Assembly (NCBI GenBank): GCA_015523125.1
Contig: WAKX01000048.1
Span: 1 to 34,259 of the forward strand
From: DHVE2 group archaeon
GTDB taxonomy: Archaea > Thermoplasmatota > Thermoplasmata > Thermoplasmatales > Aciduliprofundaceae
Length of the DNA stretch: 34,259 bases
Reading direction: 5' to 3'
This document shows positions 24,754 to 34,259 of the stretch, one piece after another; within the stretch, counting starts at the first letter, position 1; each line of letters starts with the position of its first letter. The notes below the pieces were generated by a model. It was not told the DNA's origin and did not search any database. It saw only the letters and a list, made by a program, of their open reading frames with translations. The position numbers and the translations under genes are program-made.

Positions 24754-24786
24754 ATTCTTTTCCTTTCTTTTTTCGGGGTGTAAAAC

Positions 24787-27370
<2,584 letters not shown>

Positions 27371-27422
27371 TTCGGAGAAAAGATTAATACGCATGAGGCA
27401 TAAAGAGAGGCAGGTGATGATA

Positions 27423-28388
27423 ATGGCCAAGAAAAAAGAGGAAAAGAAAGAGTACACGCTCGAAGATTTGCCTGGGGTCGGTTCTGCTACTGCGGAGAAA
27501 TTGAGGGATGCCGGATACACTGATTTGATAGAACTCGCCGTCGCATCTCCCAAGGATTTGGCGGACATAGCGGGCATAGGGGAAGGGGCGGCTCAGAAAA
27601 TAATCGCTGCCGCGAGAAAATACGCGAATGTGGGGCAATTCGAAACGGGTGACATCATTTACGAAAGGCGCAAGAAGATGACAAAGCTCACCACTGCCTC
27701 CAAGAACTTCGATGAGCTTCTTGGCGGAGGTTTAGAAAGTCAATCTATAACCGAGCTTTTCGGAGAGTTCGGCTCCGGCAAGACGCAGATTGTTCATCAG
27801 CTCGCGGTTAATGTTCAATTGCCCGTTGAAAAAGGAGGATTGGATGGTCATGTGATATTCATAGACACCGAGAATACATTCCGGCCCGAGAGAATTGCGC
27901 AGATGGCAGAAGCGCTTGGTCTAAACCCGGAGGAAGTTTTGAAGAAGATTCATGTGGCTAGGGCGTTCAATTCGCATCACCAGATGCTCATGGTTGATAA
28001 AGCAATGGAGCTTGCGAAGGAGTACCCGGTGAGGCTTTTAATCGTAGACTCATTAACCGCTCATTTTCGCGCCGAATATGTGGGCCGCGGCTCCTTAGCG
28101 GAGAGGCAGCAGCTTTTGAACAGGCACATGCATGATCTTCTCAAATTCGCCGACATAAACAATGCAGTCGTCGCAGTCACCAATCAAGTTTCATCGAAGC
28201 CGGATATGTTCTACGGAGATCCCACGACGCCAATAGGAGGAAACATAGTTGCCCACAACGCCACCTATCGACTTTACATAAGGAAAAGCAGGGGAAATAA
28301 GAGAATAGTTCGCCTGATAGATTCTCCGGCGCTTCCCGATGGTGAAGTGGTCATAAATATAACCACCGAGGGAATCAGAGACCCGTGA
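27423..28388 (+). CDS. radA: DNA repair and recombination protein RadA
   Basis: Archaeal RecA/Rad51-family recombinase that forms filaments on single-stranded DNA and exchanges strands. N-terminal helix-hairpin-helix domain ([20 protein letters not shown], 13-32, and second [10 protein letters not shown]), polymerisation motif region ([13 protein letters not shown]), Walker A GEFGSGKT (114-121), Walker B LLIVDSL near 200, and L1/L2 loops with the conserved FRAEYVGRG and NQVSSKPD. Length 321 is typical. Start is ATG 27423 behind GGTGAT (27413-27418); a TATA-like AGATTAATA lies at 27381-27389. It ends 2 bases before the end of the convergent sufB gene. Confidence 0.97.
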   Translation: MAKKKEEKKEYTLEDLPGVGSATAEKLRDAGYTDLIELAVASPKDLADIAGIGEGAAQKIIAAARKYANVGQFETGDIIYERRKKMTKLTTASKNFDELLGGGLESQSITELFGEFGSGKTQIVHQLAVNVQLPVEKGGLDGHVIFIDTENTFRPERIAQMAEALGLNPEEVLKKIHVARAFNSHHQMLMVDKAMELAKEYPVRLLIVDSLTAHFRAEYVGRGSLAERQQLLNRHMHDLLKFADINNAVVAVTNQVSSKPDMFYGDPTTPIGGNIVAHNATYRLYIRKSRGNKRIVRLIDSPALPDGEVVINITTEGIRDP

Positions 28389-28390
28389 GC

Positions 28391-29716
28391 TTACATTCCT
28401 CCGCTCACTGCCATCTCTATTATTTTCCTTATTTCTATGACAAATTCTAGAGGAATATCTTTGAGGAGAGGATTAACAAAGCCCTTTACGATTAGTTGCG
28501 TTGCTTCTTCTTCCTTCAGTCCGTGGGCCATCAGGTAGAAAAGCTCTTCCTCGCGAATCTTTCCGATGGCTGCCTCATGACTCAGCTCCGCGTCGTCCAC
28601 CTCCGATGCAAGCCCGGGATACGTTTCCATCTTCGCTTCTGAATTGAGTATTAAAGCGTCGCAGCTTATGTGCCCCTTCGTCTTCGGCGCCTTCGCTCTG
28701 ATTAAACCACGGGTTATTACGGTGCTTTTGTCCATAATCACGCTCTTGCTTGCATTCATCCCCCTTGCTCCTTTACCCTCGAGTTCCATCTCTCCTCCTA
28801 AGTCCACGTAGTAATCTTTCTGACCCAGGATTATGCCATTCAATTCCACGTATCCCCCTTCTTTCACTATGTACTTGGGATTCGCGATGTTGCTCTTTCC
28901 CGTTCCGAGACCCACGGTGGTGTTTATGAACTCTCCGTTTTCCTCGACGATTGCCCTCGTCATGGGCCTCGTGTGCACGTACTCGGGCCAGTTTTGCAGC
29001 ACGCTCAACTTAACATTTGCATTTTTTCCAACGTAAACCTCGCTCATGTCCAGGTGGAGAGAATGGCGCACAAGCACCGGCGAGGTGCATCCTTCAATGA
29101 GATGAACTTCGCTACCCTCCCGAGCGTCGATGATTATGTGCGGAGCCTGCGCCATTGCGCTGTTCTGTATGAGAAAGAACAGGTGCAGGGGCATGGGAAC
29201 CTTCAGCCCCGGATCCACGTGCAAGAACACGCCCCCGTTCCAGACAGCGGTGTGATACGCAGCCATCTTGCTCTCGTAGGGATTGAACTGTCTCATAAAC
29301 AGATTCTTCATATGCGGGTGATTTCGAACCGCGTCCTCCATGGACTCCATTATCAATCCCTTTTTCCTCCACTCTTTCAGGAAATCGTTGAGCACTATGC
29401 TCGTGTCGCTCTGAACAGCCAGGCCGGCGATGTATTTTTTCTCCACCTCCGCAATTCCCAACCTATCCAGAAGGGCCAGCATCTCTGGAGGCAGGTCATC
29501 CAAGCTCTTTACCTCTGGGTACATCTCCTCCTCCGCCTTTGCAATATAATCCAAAGGATTCTTTATGATTGGGTCGTTGTGGGGCGCCTCGAAGAATGCT
29601 TTGAGCCCCTTGTATCTTAGTTCAGTTACCCATTCCGGCTCTTTATTCCTTTTTTTGAGAGTTTCTATTTGCTCCTCTATCATGCTCTTTGCATCTTGAA
29701 CCGTGAGCTCACTCAT
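28391..29716 (-). CDS. sufB: SufB/SufD-family Fe-S cluster assembly scaffold
   Basis: Partner of the SufC ATPase in building Fe-S clusters. The 441-residue protein has the family core: HTAVWNGGVFLHVDPGLKVP, beta-helix strands (EGCTSPVLVRHSLHLDMSEV), and the C-terminal GHISCDALILNS, SHEAAIGKIREEELFYLMAHG and IVKGFVNPLL. It is the only SufB/D gene next to sufC, as in many archaea, so it may form the SufB-type homodimer alone. The segment where bacterial SufB has Cys-Gly-Ala-His reads EAKMET here, as in SufD-like archaeal forms, so cluster ligands may differ. Start ATG 29716 overlaps the sufC stop by 8 bases. Confidence 0.88.
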   Translation of the reverse strand: MSELTVQDAKSMIEEQIETLKKRNKEPEWVTELRYKGLKAFFEAPHNDPIIKNPLDYIAKAEEEMYPEVKSLDDLPPEMLALLDRLGIAEVEKKYIAGLAVQSDTSIVLNDFLKEWRKKGLIMESMEDAVRNHPHMKNLFMRQFNPYESKMAAYHTAVWNGGVFLHVDPGLKVPMPLHLFFLIQNSAMAQAPHIIIDAREGSEVHLIEGCTSPVLVRHSLHLDMSEVYVGKNANVKLSVLQNWPEYVHTRPMTRAIVEENGEFINTTVGLGTGKSNIANPKYIVKEGGYVELNGIILGQKDYYVDLGGEMELEGKGARGMNASKSVIMDKSTVITRGLIRAKAPKTKGHISCDALILNSEAKMETYPGLASEVDDAELSHEAAIGKIREEELFYLMAHGLKEEEATQLIVKGFVNPLLKDIPLEFVIEIRKIIEMAVSGGM

Positions 29717-30467
29717 TGCAACCACACTCCTCGAAAACCTTCTTGAATCCTTTCTCTTCGATCTCCTTCACCAATTTCTCGCGGCCGTGCATAACTATTT
29801 TGCCCTCTTTTATTATGTGAACCTGCACCCTGCTCGGGTCCACATGCTGCAGAATCCTGCCGTAGTGCGTGATTAATAGTATGGTTTTCCCCTCCTTTTG
29901 CATTTCGTGGAGCTTTAAGGAAATAAGCGAGAGAGAGTCAACATCCACGCCGCTGTCCGGCTCATCTAAAATCACCAATTTCGGATCCAACAGAAGTGCT
30001 TGGAGAATTTCAAATCTTTTTCTCTCTCCTCCCGAGAACCCAACGTTTATGTCCCTCGCCAATTCCTTCTCGGTGAACCAAACTTCCTTCGCTTTCTCCA
30101 TCACCATGTCGTGTGATTTCAGCCTATCCACGCCCTTAACTTTCTCCAAGAGGAGGCGCAGGTAATCGAGAATTTTCACACCCTCTATTTCCTCCGGGCT
30201 CTGAAACGCCATGAATATGCCCCTTCTCACCCTTTCATCCGGCGGCAGCTCGTTGATTTCTTCCCCTTCGAATACAAGTTTTCCCTCGGTGATCTCGTAG
30301 TTTGGATGCCCCATTATCGTGAGCCCCAGAGTCGTTTTGCCCGAGCCGTTGGGACCCATTATCACGTGAAACTCTCCGGGATTGAGAACTAAACTCAGAC
30401 CGCGGAGTATTTCGCCCCCGTTTTTCACCCTTACGTGTAAGTTATTCGCGTTTAGCAAAGGATTCAT
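29709..30467 (-). CDS. sufC: Fe-S cluster assembly ATPase SufC
   Basis: ABC-type ATPase that drives conformational changes in the SufB/D scaffold; it is soluble, not a transporter. Walker A GPNGSGKT (38-45), the family-specific signature FSGGERKRFEILQALLLDP (about 147-165), Walker B LVILDEPDSGVDVDSL and the switch histidine in LLITHYGRIL are all present. Length 252 is right when ATG 30467 is used. The in-frame ATG at 30500 is rejected because the TATA box (GCTTAAAAATA) lies between the two, about 25 bases before 30467, giving a leaderless start. First gene of the sufCB operon. Confidence 0.95.
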   Translation of the reverse strand: MNPLLNANNLHVRVKNGGEILRGLSLVLNPGEFHVIMGPNGSGKTTLGLTIMGHPNYEITEGKLVFEGEEINELPPDERVRRGIFMAFQSPEEIEGVKILDYLRLLLEKVKGVDRLKSHDMVMEKAKEVWFTEKELARDINVGFSGGERKRFEILQALLLDPKLVILDEPDSGVDVDSLSLISLKLHEMQKEGKTILLITHYGRILQHVDPSRVQVHIIKEGKIVMHGREKLVKEIEEKGFKKVFEECGCNE

Positions 30468-30487
30468 GGGTGTGGGGACTGAAGCAT

Positions 30488-30498
30488 TATTTTTAAGC
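30488..30498 (-). promoter_or_regulatory. TATA box for sufCB
   Basis: GCTTAAAAATA on the minus strand, about 22-31 bases before ATG 30467, no ribosome site in between. Confidence 0.55.
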
Positions 30499-30519
30499 AT
30501 TTCTGGACAAAAATGGGGA

Positions 30520-31344
30520 TTAGAATACGCAGCACATATCTTTTCTCTCTATTTTTTCCCCTTTTTCCCTCATCATTTTGAGAGTTCGAAGCGAGGGAAT
30601 AACCATGCCCCTGCATCCTTTTTCCACGCAGAGTTCTTCTATTTCGTGGAAATCCCGGGGCCGCATGCACCCCAGCACAACCTTTTCTGGAGGAATCGAG
30701 GAGAGGGCGTAATCAAAGAAATTCAATATTTCCTCACGATCCAATTTCACGTTCTCCATGTCCGTACCCTTTGTGGGTATGAGCACGATAAGAACGAGAT
30801 TGCTATATCTCCGCAATTCTCTTATTTTGTTCACTGCATCGTATTCGCCGACGATTTCCCCGAAGTCAAGGCCCGCGATTACATGCGGGGAATAATTCAG
30901 AGAGGAATCGTCCAGAAGGTCAAGAGCATGAAAATAGTCCTCCTTCGTTCTGTTCGTTCCCAGAACTCTTTTAATTGTATCCGTGGAGCCAATCACATCG
31001 AAGGATATGTGGTGCGGGTGCATTTCTTCCAAATATTCTATGTCCTCATCGTCGATTATTCCGGTGTGAATGTTCACAATTAACGATGTGTTTTCCACGA
31101 TCCACCGCACCGCCTTGGTGAATCTTTTAAGCGGAACTTTTCCCTCCTTCGTTGAGCCGCCGCTGAGCAGGAAGCCGTGAATCTTCCCCTCGTTATCCTT
31201 TGCGAATTCGAGCAGTTTTTCCGGAGTGGTTATTGGGAGCATTCCTTTGAGGTAATACCCGTTGCAGTGCTTGCACTTCAGGGCGCAGAACTCGCCGGTC
31301 ACGGAAATTGAGGGAAACGCTTTACCGGGGTAGTAAATGAACAT
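30520..31344 (-). CDS. Radical SAM enzyme, unknown substrate (lipoyl-synthase-like candidate)
   Basis: Uses a 4Fe-4S cluster to split S-adenosylmethionine and start radical chemistry. The cluster motif is CALKCKHC (Cys20, Cys24, Cys27), followed by LLSGGST near 60, the GGE-type SAM contact, then NIHTGIIDDED and HISFDVIGS. Further Cys at 226, 239, 244 and the pair 271-272 (KDMCCVF, the very end) could hold a second cluster. The general look is that of the BioB/LipA-related radical SAM group; a LipS1/LipS2-type archaeal lipoyl synthase is possible because gcvT is nearby, but I cannot confirm this. Minus-strand TATA at 31366-31374 lies about 25 bases before the ATG; leaderless. Confidence 0.75.
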   Translation of the reverse strand: MFIYYPGKAFPSISVTGEFCALKCKHCNGYYLKGMLPITTPEKLLEFAKDNEGKIHGFLLSGGSTKEGKVPLKRFTKAVRWIVENTSLIVNIHTGIIDDEDIEYLEEMHPHHISFDVIGSTDTIKRVLGTNRTKEDYFHALDLLDDSSLNYSPHVIAGLDFGEIVGEYDAVNKIRELRRYSNLVLIVLIPTKGTDMENVKLDREEILNFFDYALSSIPPEKVVLGCMRPRDFHEIEELCVEKGCRGMVIPSLRTLKMMREKGEKIERKDMCCVF

Positions 31345-31365
31345 GGGTGGAAAAAAGCAGCGCGG

Positions 31366-31397
31366 GTAATAACTTTTTTCGAAAAACGATAAATAAC
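31366..31397. promoter_or_regulatory. Divergent promoters of the two radical SAM genes
   Basis: Minus-strand AAGTTATTAC (plus 31366-31374) faces the gene starting at 31344. Plus-strand CGATAAATAAC (31387-31397) faces the gene starting at 31429. The boxes are about 15 bases apart, so the genes may be co-regulated. Confidence 0.45.
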
Positions 31398-31428
31398 TTC
31401 AGAAATATGGGGGAAAGGGTGCGAGGAT

Positions 31429-32172
31429 TTGAAGTACCGCGAGATATATGTGAAGAATGCGCTATCCCACTCGAAGATAAAGAGCGTTGAGTATTCTCTT
31501 AATCCATATCGGGGATGCGAGCACCGCTGCTCCTACTGCTACGCTCCTTTTGTTCTCCATATTCCCACGGAGAAGTGGAATTCAGAAGTACTCGTTAAGA
31601 TAAATCTTCCCACCGTTCTCGACAGGGAGCTCAAAAAAATTGGATCTAGGGTTCATGTTCTAATAGGATCCGTAACCGACGGGTATCAACCAGCGGAGAA
31701 GAAGTACGAGATAACAAGAAAATCTTTGGGAATTCTCCTCAAACATGGGGCTAGGGTGAACATCCTCACGAAATCATCGCTTATCGTTCGAGATAAAGAG
31801 ATAATAGAAAAATTCAAAGATGTAGAGGTTGGAATAAGCGTCTCAACTCTTGATGAGAAAATGAGAAAGAAAACGGAGCCATTTTCATCGGATGTGGAAG
31901 AGAGATTCAACGCCATTTCTCGATTCTCAAGTAAGGTGAGAAAATACGTGTTTTTGGGGCCGATATTCACGCATACTTTGAACGAATTGGATTCTATCTT
32001 TTCAAAAGCTTCAAAAATTGGGGTTAATTACATTATCGCCGATAGGTTCAGGCGACGCGAGGGAATGAGAGTTCCCGCTGCTTTCTACGAAGGAATCGAT
32101 TACGGAGAATTAGGGGAGAAATTGAAAAATTTAGAAAAAAGATACGATTTACCGGTATTTTTCTCTTTTTAA
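31429..32172 (+). CDS. Radical SAM protein, SplB-like (COG1533)
   Basis: A 247-residue radical SAM protein with Cys30-x3-Cys34-x2-Cys37 in NPYRGCEHRCSYCYAPF, the typical opening of the SplB/COG1533 group, which includes spore photoproduct lyase relatives but mostly proteins of unknown role. IGSVTDGYQPAEKKYEITRK, the segment ARVNILTKSSLIVRD and VGISVSTLDEKM continue the family barrel. No extra Cys cluster, and shorter than true SplB, so DNA photolesion repair is not shown. The start is TTG 31429, supported by the conserved N-terminus and by GGTG 10 bases upstream. Divergent from the other radical SAM gene; its end overlaps the convergent gene by 4 bases. Confidence 0.82.
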   Translation: MKYREIYVKNALSHSKIKSVEYSLNPYRGCEHRCSYCYAPFVLHIPTEKWNSEVLVKINLPTVLDRELKKIGSRVHVLIGSVTDGYQPAEKKYEITRKSLGILLKHGARVNILTKSSLIVRDKEIIEKFKDVEVGISVSTLDEKMRKKTEPFSSDVEERFNAISRFSSKVRKYVFLGPIFTHTLNELDSIFSKASKIGVNYIIADRFRRREGMRVPAAFYEGIDYGELGEKLKNLEKRYDLPVFFSF

Positions 32173-32411
32173 TGCGCCGTTTTGGACAGGGCCATAATGT
32201 CTTTTCTAAGGCCCTCTGCCCTTGCCCTGCCGATTATTATCACAGCGGTATTCGAAGCTTCATTTGCGAGCTTCTCTAAATCCTGCGAGCTTAGATTATT
32301 GATATCGATGTTCAATCTCTCGCACTGTCTCTCTATGAATTGTCCACCCCAATCGCCCAAATGCTTTTGCGAAATACGAATCAATTTTGATTTCAGCGCA
32401 TTGTTGTTCAT
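32169..32411 (-). CDS. Small helical protein of unknown function
   Basis: An 80-residue soluble, probably all-alpha protein (KLIRISQKHLGDWGGQFIER, a Q-C-E-R turn, then SQDLEKLANEASNTAVIIIG and RARAEGL). I cannot assign a named family. The phased Leu/Ile/Ala pattern suggests three or four helices. Its ATG overlaps the stop of the membrane-protein gene upstream (ATGA), with GGTGGTGA just before it, so it is translated with two membrane proteins and could be their cytosolic partner; that is inference. Confidence 0.65.
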   Translation of the reverse strand: MNNNALKSKLIRISQKHLGDWGGQFIERQCERLNIDINNLSSQDLEKLANEASNTAVIIIGRARAEGLRKDIMALSKTAH

Positions 32412-32737
32412 TTCACCACCACGTAATTATGAATTCTCCAGAATGAGTATATGAACGCGAATATGCTCGCAATTCCCACTAGGCCGGAGGAGACCAAGAA
32501 CACGTAAGAGCCGGTGTTTGGGAAGAAATAAACCATTATATTTCCCACCGCTATGAGAAACATTGTGAGCCCTAAAAGTATGACTGAATTTGCGAGGATT
32601 TTAAGGAAGTTTGTAATGTTTACCTTCTGTGTTTTGGTTACGAATGCTAGCGCTCTGCTTCCGCCGAGCCAGCAGAAAAACGCTCCTGCGAAAAGAACTA
32701 TGGCGCGAATGATTAGGAGGGTGAAGAGATCAAGCAC
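32408..32737 (-). CDS. Small membrane protein, unknown
   Basis: A 109-residue protein with about three membrane segments (LFTLLIIRAIVLFAGAFFCW; FLKILANSVILLGLTMFLIA followed by VGNIMVYFF; YVFLVSSGLVGIASIFAFIY). No functional motif. GTG start at 32737 with GGTGAT 5 bases upstream; it overlaps the end of the preceding gene by 8 bases and the start of the following gene by 4. The middle gene of a three-gene operon. Confidence 0.65.
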   Translation of the reverse strand: MLDLFTLLIIRAIVLFAGAFFCWLGGSRALAFVTKTQKVNITNFLKILANSVILLGLTMFLIAVGNIMVYFFPNTGSYVFLVSSGLVGIASIFAFIYSFWRIHNYVVVK

Positions 32738-33053
32738 CGAGCATCACCCCCATAACACCCACCAATTTTTTCAACATTCTGTACGAGAAAAACGCGGCTA
32801 TTACCCAAAAAACGTTCCCGAAGGTGTTGATCATCTCTCTGTTCAGCGGATCGTAGAAGAACGCCGTGGAAAAGGTGATAACCATTCCCAGCGTGAAGAA
32901 AGCAGCCGCAAGAGATATGTTGTACCCGGCTTCCGCCCAAGCCTGCGCCTCGTTCTTTTTCATCTGGGTGTAAAACATAAATGAGAGGATAAGAAGAATC
33001 AATCCCAAAATTAGGCCGAGCACATCGGCCACGTTGTCCGGTCTGAAATACAT
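32730..33053 (-). CDS. Small membrane protein, unknown
   Basis: A 107-residue protein with three hydrophobic segments: VLGLILGLILLILSFMFYTQ, ISLAAAFFTLGMVITFSTAF and FGNVFWVIAAFFSYRMLKKL. The shape resembles the next gene, so the pair may be related subunits or a duplicated unit, though identity is low by eye. First gene of the operon 33053-32169. A TATA box on the minus strand (plus 33074-33085) lies about 25 bases before the ATG; leaderless. Confidence 0.65.
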   Translation of the reverse strand: MYFRPDNVADVLGLILGLILLILSFMFYTQMKKNEAQAWAEAGYNISLAAAFFTLGMVITFSTAFFYDPLNREMINTFGNVFWVIAAFFSYRMLKKLVGVMGVMLGA

Positions 33054-33073
33054 GGGGGCGGTATGAGAAATCG

Positions 33074-33119
33074 ATTATTTAAATCTGTCTGAATTTTGCC
33101 TATAAAAGTTTAAATATTG
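33074..33119. promoter_or_regulatory. Divergent promoters between the membrane operon and the GNAT gene
   Basis: Minus-strand GATTTAAATAAT (plus 33074-33085) serves the gene starting at 33053. Plus-strand GTTTAAATATTG (33108-33119) serves the GNAT gene, with its GTG about 24 bases beyond. Confidence 0.55.
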
Positions 33120-33137
33120 CTTTTTCGCTATACACCC

Positions 33138-33947
33138 GTGAATAAAATAATTCGCCCCATTCGTGAGGAGGATTACGTATTTGTGGAGGAAATTTCCAAA
33201 GCCACGTGGGATGGCGAGGATTATATCCATAGCGTTTTTCACTCATGGTTAGAAGATGGAAATTTTTACGCGCTGGAAATTGATGGTCGAGTTGCAGGCA
33301 CGGTAAAATTAACCATTCTTCCGGACGGGGTGGCATGGCTCGAAGGGCTCCGGGTTCACCCGGATTATAGGGGTAAAGGATTTGGAAAAGAATTGCATGA
33401 TTTCATTGTCTCCGTGGGGAAAAGGATGAGGGGCGAGGGGAAAATAAATTTCATAGAGTTTGCCACGCATCTGCACAATGAGAAAAGCAGAAAGATGGCC
33501 GAAAAAACAGGTTTTAGGGTTGTTAAGAAATATTACTTCTCCTTTCGGGAGCGCAGTGAAAGCGTGAAATTCGAAAAAACCAAATTGAATTCGCTGGACG
33601 AAATTGTTTGCTCCGATTACATCCCGTACGGCTGGAAATTTCTACATTGCGGGGAAGAGGCGTTGAACTGGCTCAACGAAAACGCGGGCATCGGAAAAAT
33701 TGGGAATTACAAATTCATTTATCCCCTAAAAAACACCGAACCTTCTTTCTTCCCTCTCAATCCGGAGGAAGAAGCGCTCCGCGAGGTGGTGAAGGCGATG
33801 AGCTATTACGCAGAGAAAATGAACAAGGAACATGTGGCCACAATGGTGCCCGAGGAAAAGAAAAAATTATTGAAAACTCTTCAATCTATAGGATTCCAAA
33901 GCGTTGTGGATTTCAGCGTTCCCGACGTATTAGTTTATCGTCTCTGA
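33138..33947 (+). CDS. GNAT-family N-acetyltransferase with extra C-terminal domain
   Basis: Transfers an acetyl group from acetyl-CoA to an amine. The GNAT fold fills residues 1 to about 140: IRPIREEDYVFVEEI, then VAWLEGLRVHPDYRGKGFGK, the acetyl-CoA-binding motif A (RxxGxG/A), and HNEKSRKMAEKTGF, the motif B helix. Residues about 150-269 form a second domain with no motif I recognise, possibly a degenerate second GNAT unit, as in two-domain members. The start is GTG 33138, which fits the TATA spacing and the family N-terminus better than TTG 33117. Substrate unknown. Its end overlaps the convergent transporter gene by 18 bases. Confidence 0.82.
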   Translation: MNKIIRPIREEDYVFVEEISKATWDGEDYIHSVFHSWLEDGNFYALEIDGRVAGTVKLTILPDGVAWLEGLRVHPDYRGKGFGKELHDFIVSVGKRMRGEGKINFIEFATHLHNEKSRKMAEKTGFRVVKKYYFSFRERSESVKFEKTKLNSLDEIVCSDYIPYGWKFLHCGEEALNWLNENAGIGKIGNYKFIYPLKNTEPSFFPLNPEEEALREVVKAMSYYAEKMNKEHVATMVPEEKKKLLKTLQSIGFQSVVDFSVPDVLVYRL

Positions 33948-34259
33948 GCTCCATTTCTTCTCTAAATTTCTCACCACCGCGCGCCCCCAGAAAAACGCGA
34001 ATATTGAAGCGGTCCAGTTCGCAACCACGATTCCAATCCAGATTCCGGGAAGTCCTAAGTTGAGGTAAATGCCCATGAAATACGCGAAGAGAATTTGGAG
34101 AACCAGCGTTCTTAAGATTGTTTGAGCGAGGGAATAATTTCCCTTTCCTATTCCTCTAAACATGCTCGATGTGAGCATTCCCGATGCCACGCCGGGGAAG
34201 TAGAGAACGATGTAACGCAAAAATTCAATTATGCCTGGCGCGAGATGCGCAGAGCTTGA
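33930..34259 (-). CDS. MATE-family transporter, C-terminal part (cut by right edge)
   Basis: Last 109 residues of an integral membrane protein whose frame is open through the right edge, so the gene begins beyond the window. Hydrophobic segments include LRYIVLYFPGVASGMLTSSM, ILRTLVLQILFAYFMGIYLN and PGIWIGIVVANWTASIFAFF, and MFRGIGKG resembles the conserved turn before the last helices of MATE multidrug/Na+ antiporters, with GLPGIWIG typical of their C-terminal half. Polysaccharide flippases of the same MOP superfamily are the main alternative. Too little is present to predict substrate. Confidence 0.65.
   Translation of the reverse strand, partial: SSSAHLAPGIIEFLRYIVLYFPGVASGMLTSSMFRGIGKGNYSLAQTILRTLVLQILFAYFMGIYLNLGLPGIWIGIVVANWTASIFAFFWGRAVVRNLEKKWSSETIN

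Noticed and set aside
28973-29620. A 215-codon plus-strand frame opposite sufB
   Set aside because: Shadow frame of sufB; composition rich in His, Gln and Arg and no promoter.
30382-31083. A 233-codon plus-strand frame opposite sufC and the radical SAM gene
   Set aside because: Both genes on the other strand are clear family members; the translated frame is rich in His, Phe and Arg with no domain.

Overview
This window is archaeal. It carries an archaeal TFB with its zinc ribbon, a Gar1-type H/ACA protein, RadA recombinase, a GuaA ATP-pyrophosphatase subunit separate from any glutaminase domain, and AT-rich TATA boxes about 25 bases before many first genes. Shine-Dalgarno sites are mostly of the GGTGAT type. 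Several enzymes are bacterial-like (class II HMG-CoA reductase, type I GAPDH, a CDP-polyol system). That mixture suggests a member of the Thermoplasmatota, perhaps close to Aciduliprofundum (DHVE2). The assignment is inference from gene content only.

Layout. Bases 1-4746 hold a surface-polymer cluster: a TagB/TagF-type polyol-phosphate transferase cut by the left edge, a fused cytidylyltransferase-SDR enzyme of the CDP-ribitol synthase type, and two GT-A glycosyltransferases, the second very AT-rich, with a 38-codon ORF between them. A 1060-residue membrane-anchored protein (propeller-like head, seven Ig-like repeats) follows at 4896-8078. On the minus strand, 12236-8060 is one tight operon: two small membrane or lipoprotein-like unknowns, a Cas4-like Fe-S nuclease, split transketolase (N and C subunits) and transaldolase. 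Rightward from 12331 come a stand-alone Lrp/AsnC-type RAM domain, a small membrane protein, purE and guaA-B. After a minus-strand small membrane protein come a DUF389 membrane protein, HMG-CoA reductase overlapping pdxT, and then, on the minus strand from 23426 to 17719, a 1309-residue TPR protein, an M50 membrane protease and gcvT.

From 23580 rightward: gar1 and tfb (overlapping), an FG-GAP repeat surface protein with a PEF-CTERM-like sorting tail, type I GAPDH and radA. On the minus strand are sufC-sufB, then two divergent radical SAM enzymes, a three-gene operon of small unknown proteins, a GNAT acetyltransferase and the cut end of a MATE-family transporter.

How it fits together. Transketolase and transaldolase interconvert pentose and hexose phosphates and so control ribulose 5-phosphate, the likely substrate of the CDP-ribitol synthase. 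With the TagF-like transferase and the glycosyltransferases, this points to a ribitol- or glycerol-phosphate-containing glycopolymer on an archaeal surface, the most unusual system in the window. The rest is mainly housekeeping: purines, mevalonate, PLP, Fe-S assembly, glycine cleavage, transcription and recombination. No tRNA, rRNA, CRISPR array or insertion sequence was recognised, and no gap between genes exceeds about 150 bases.
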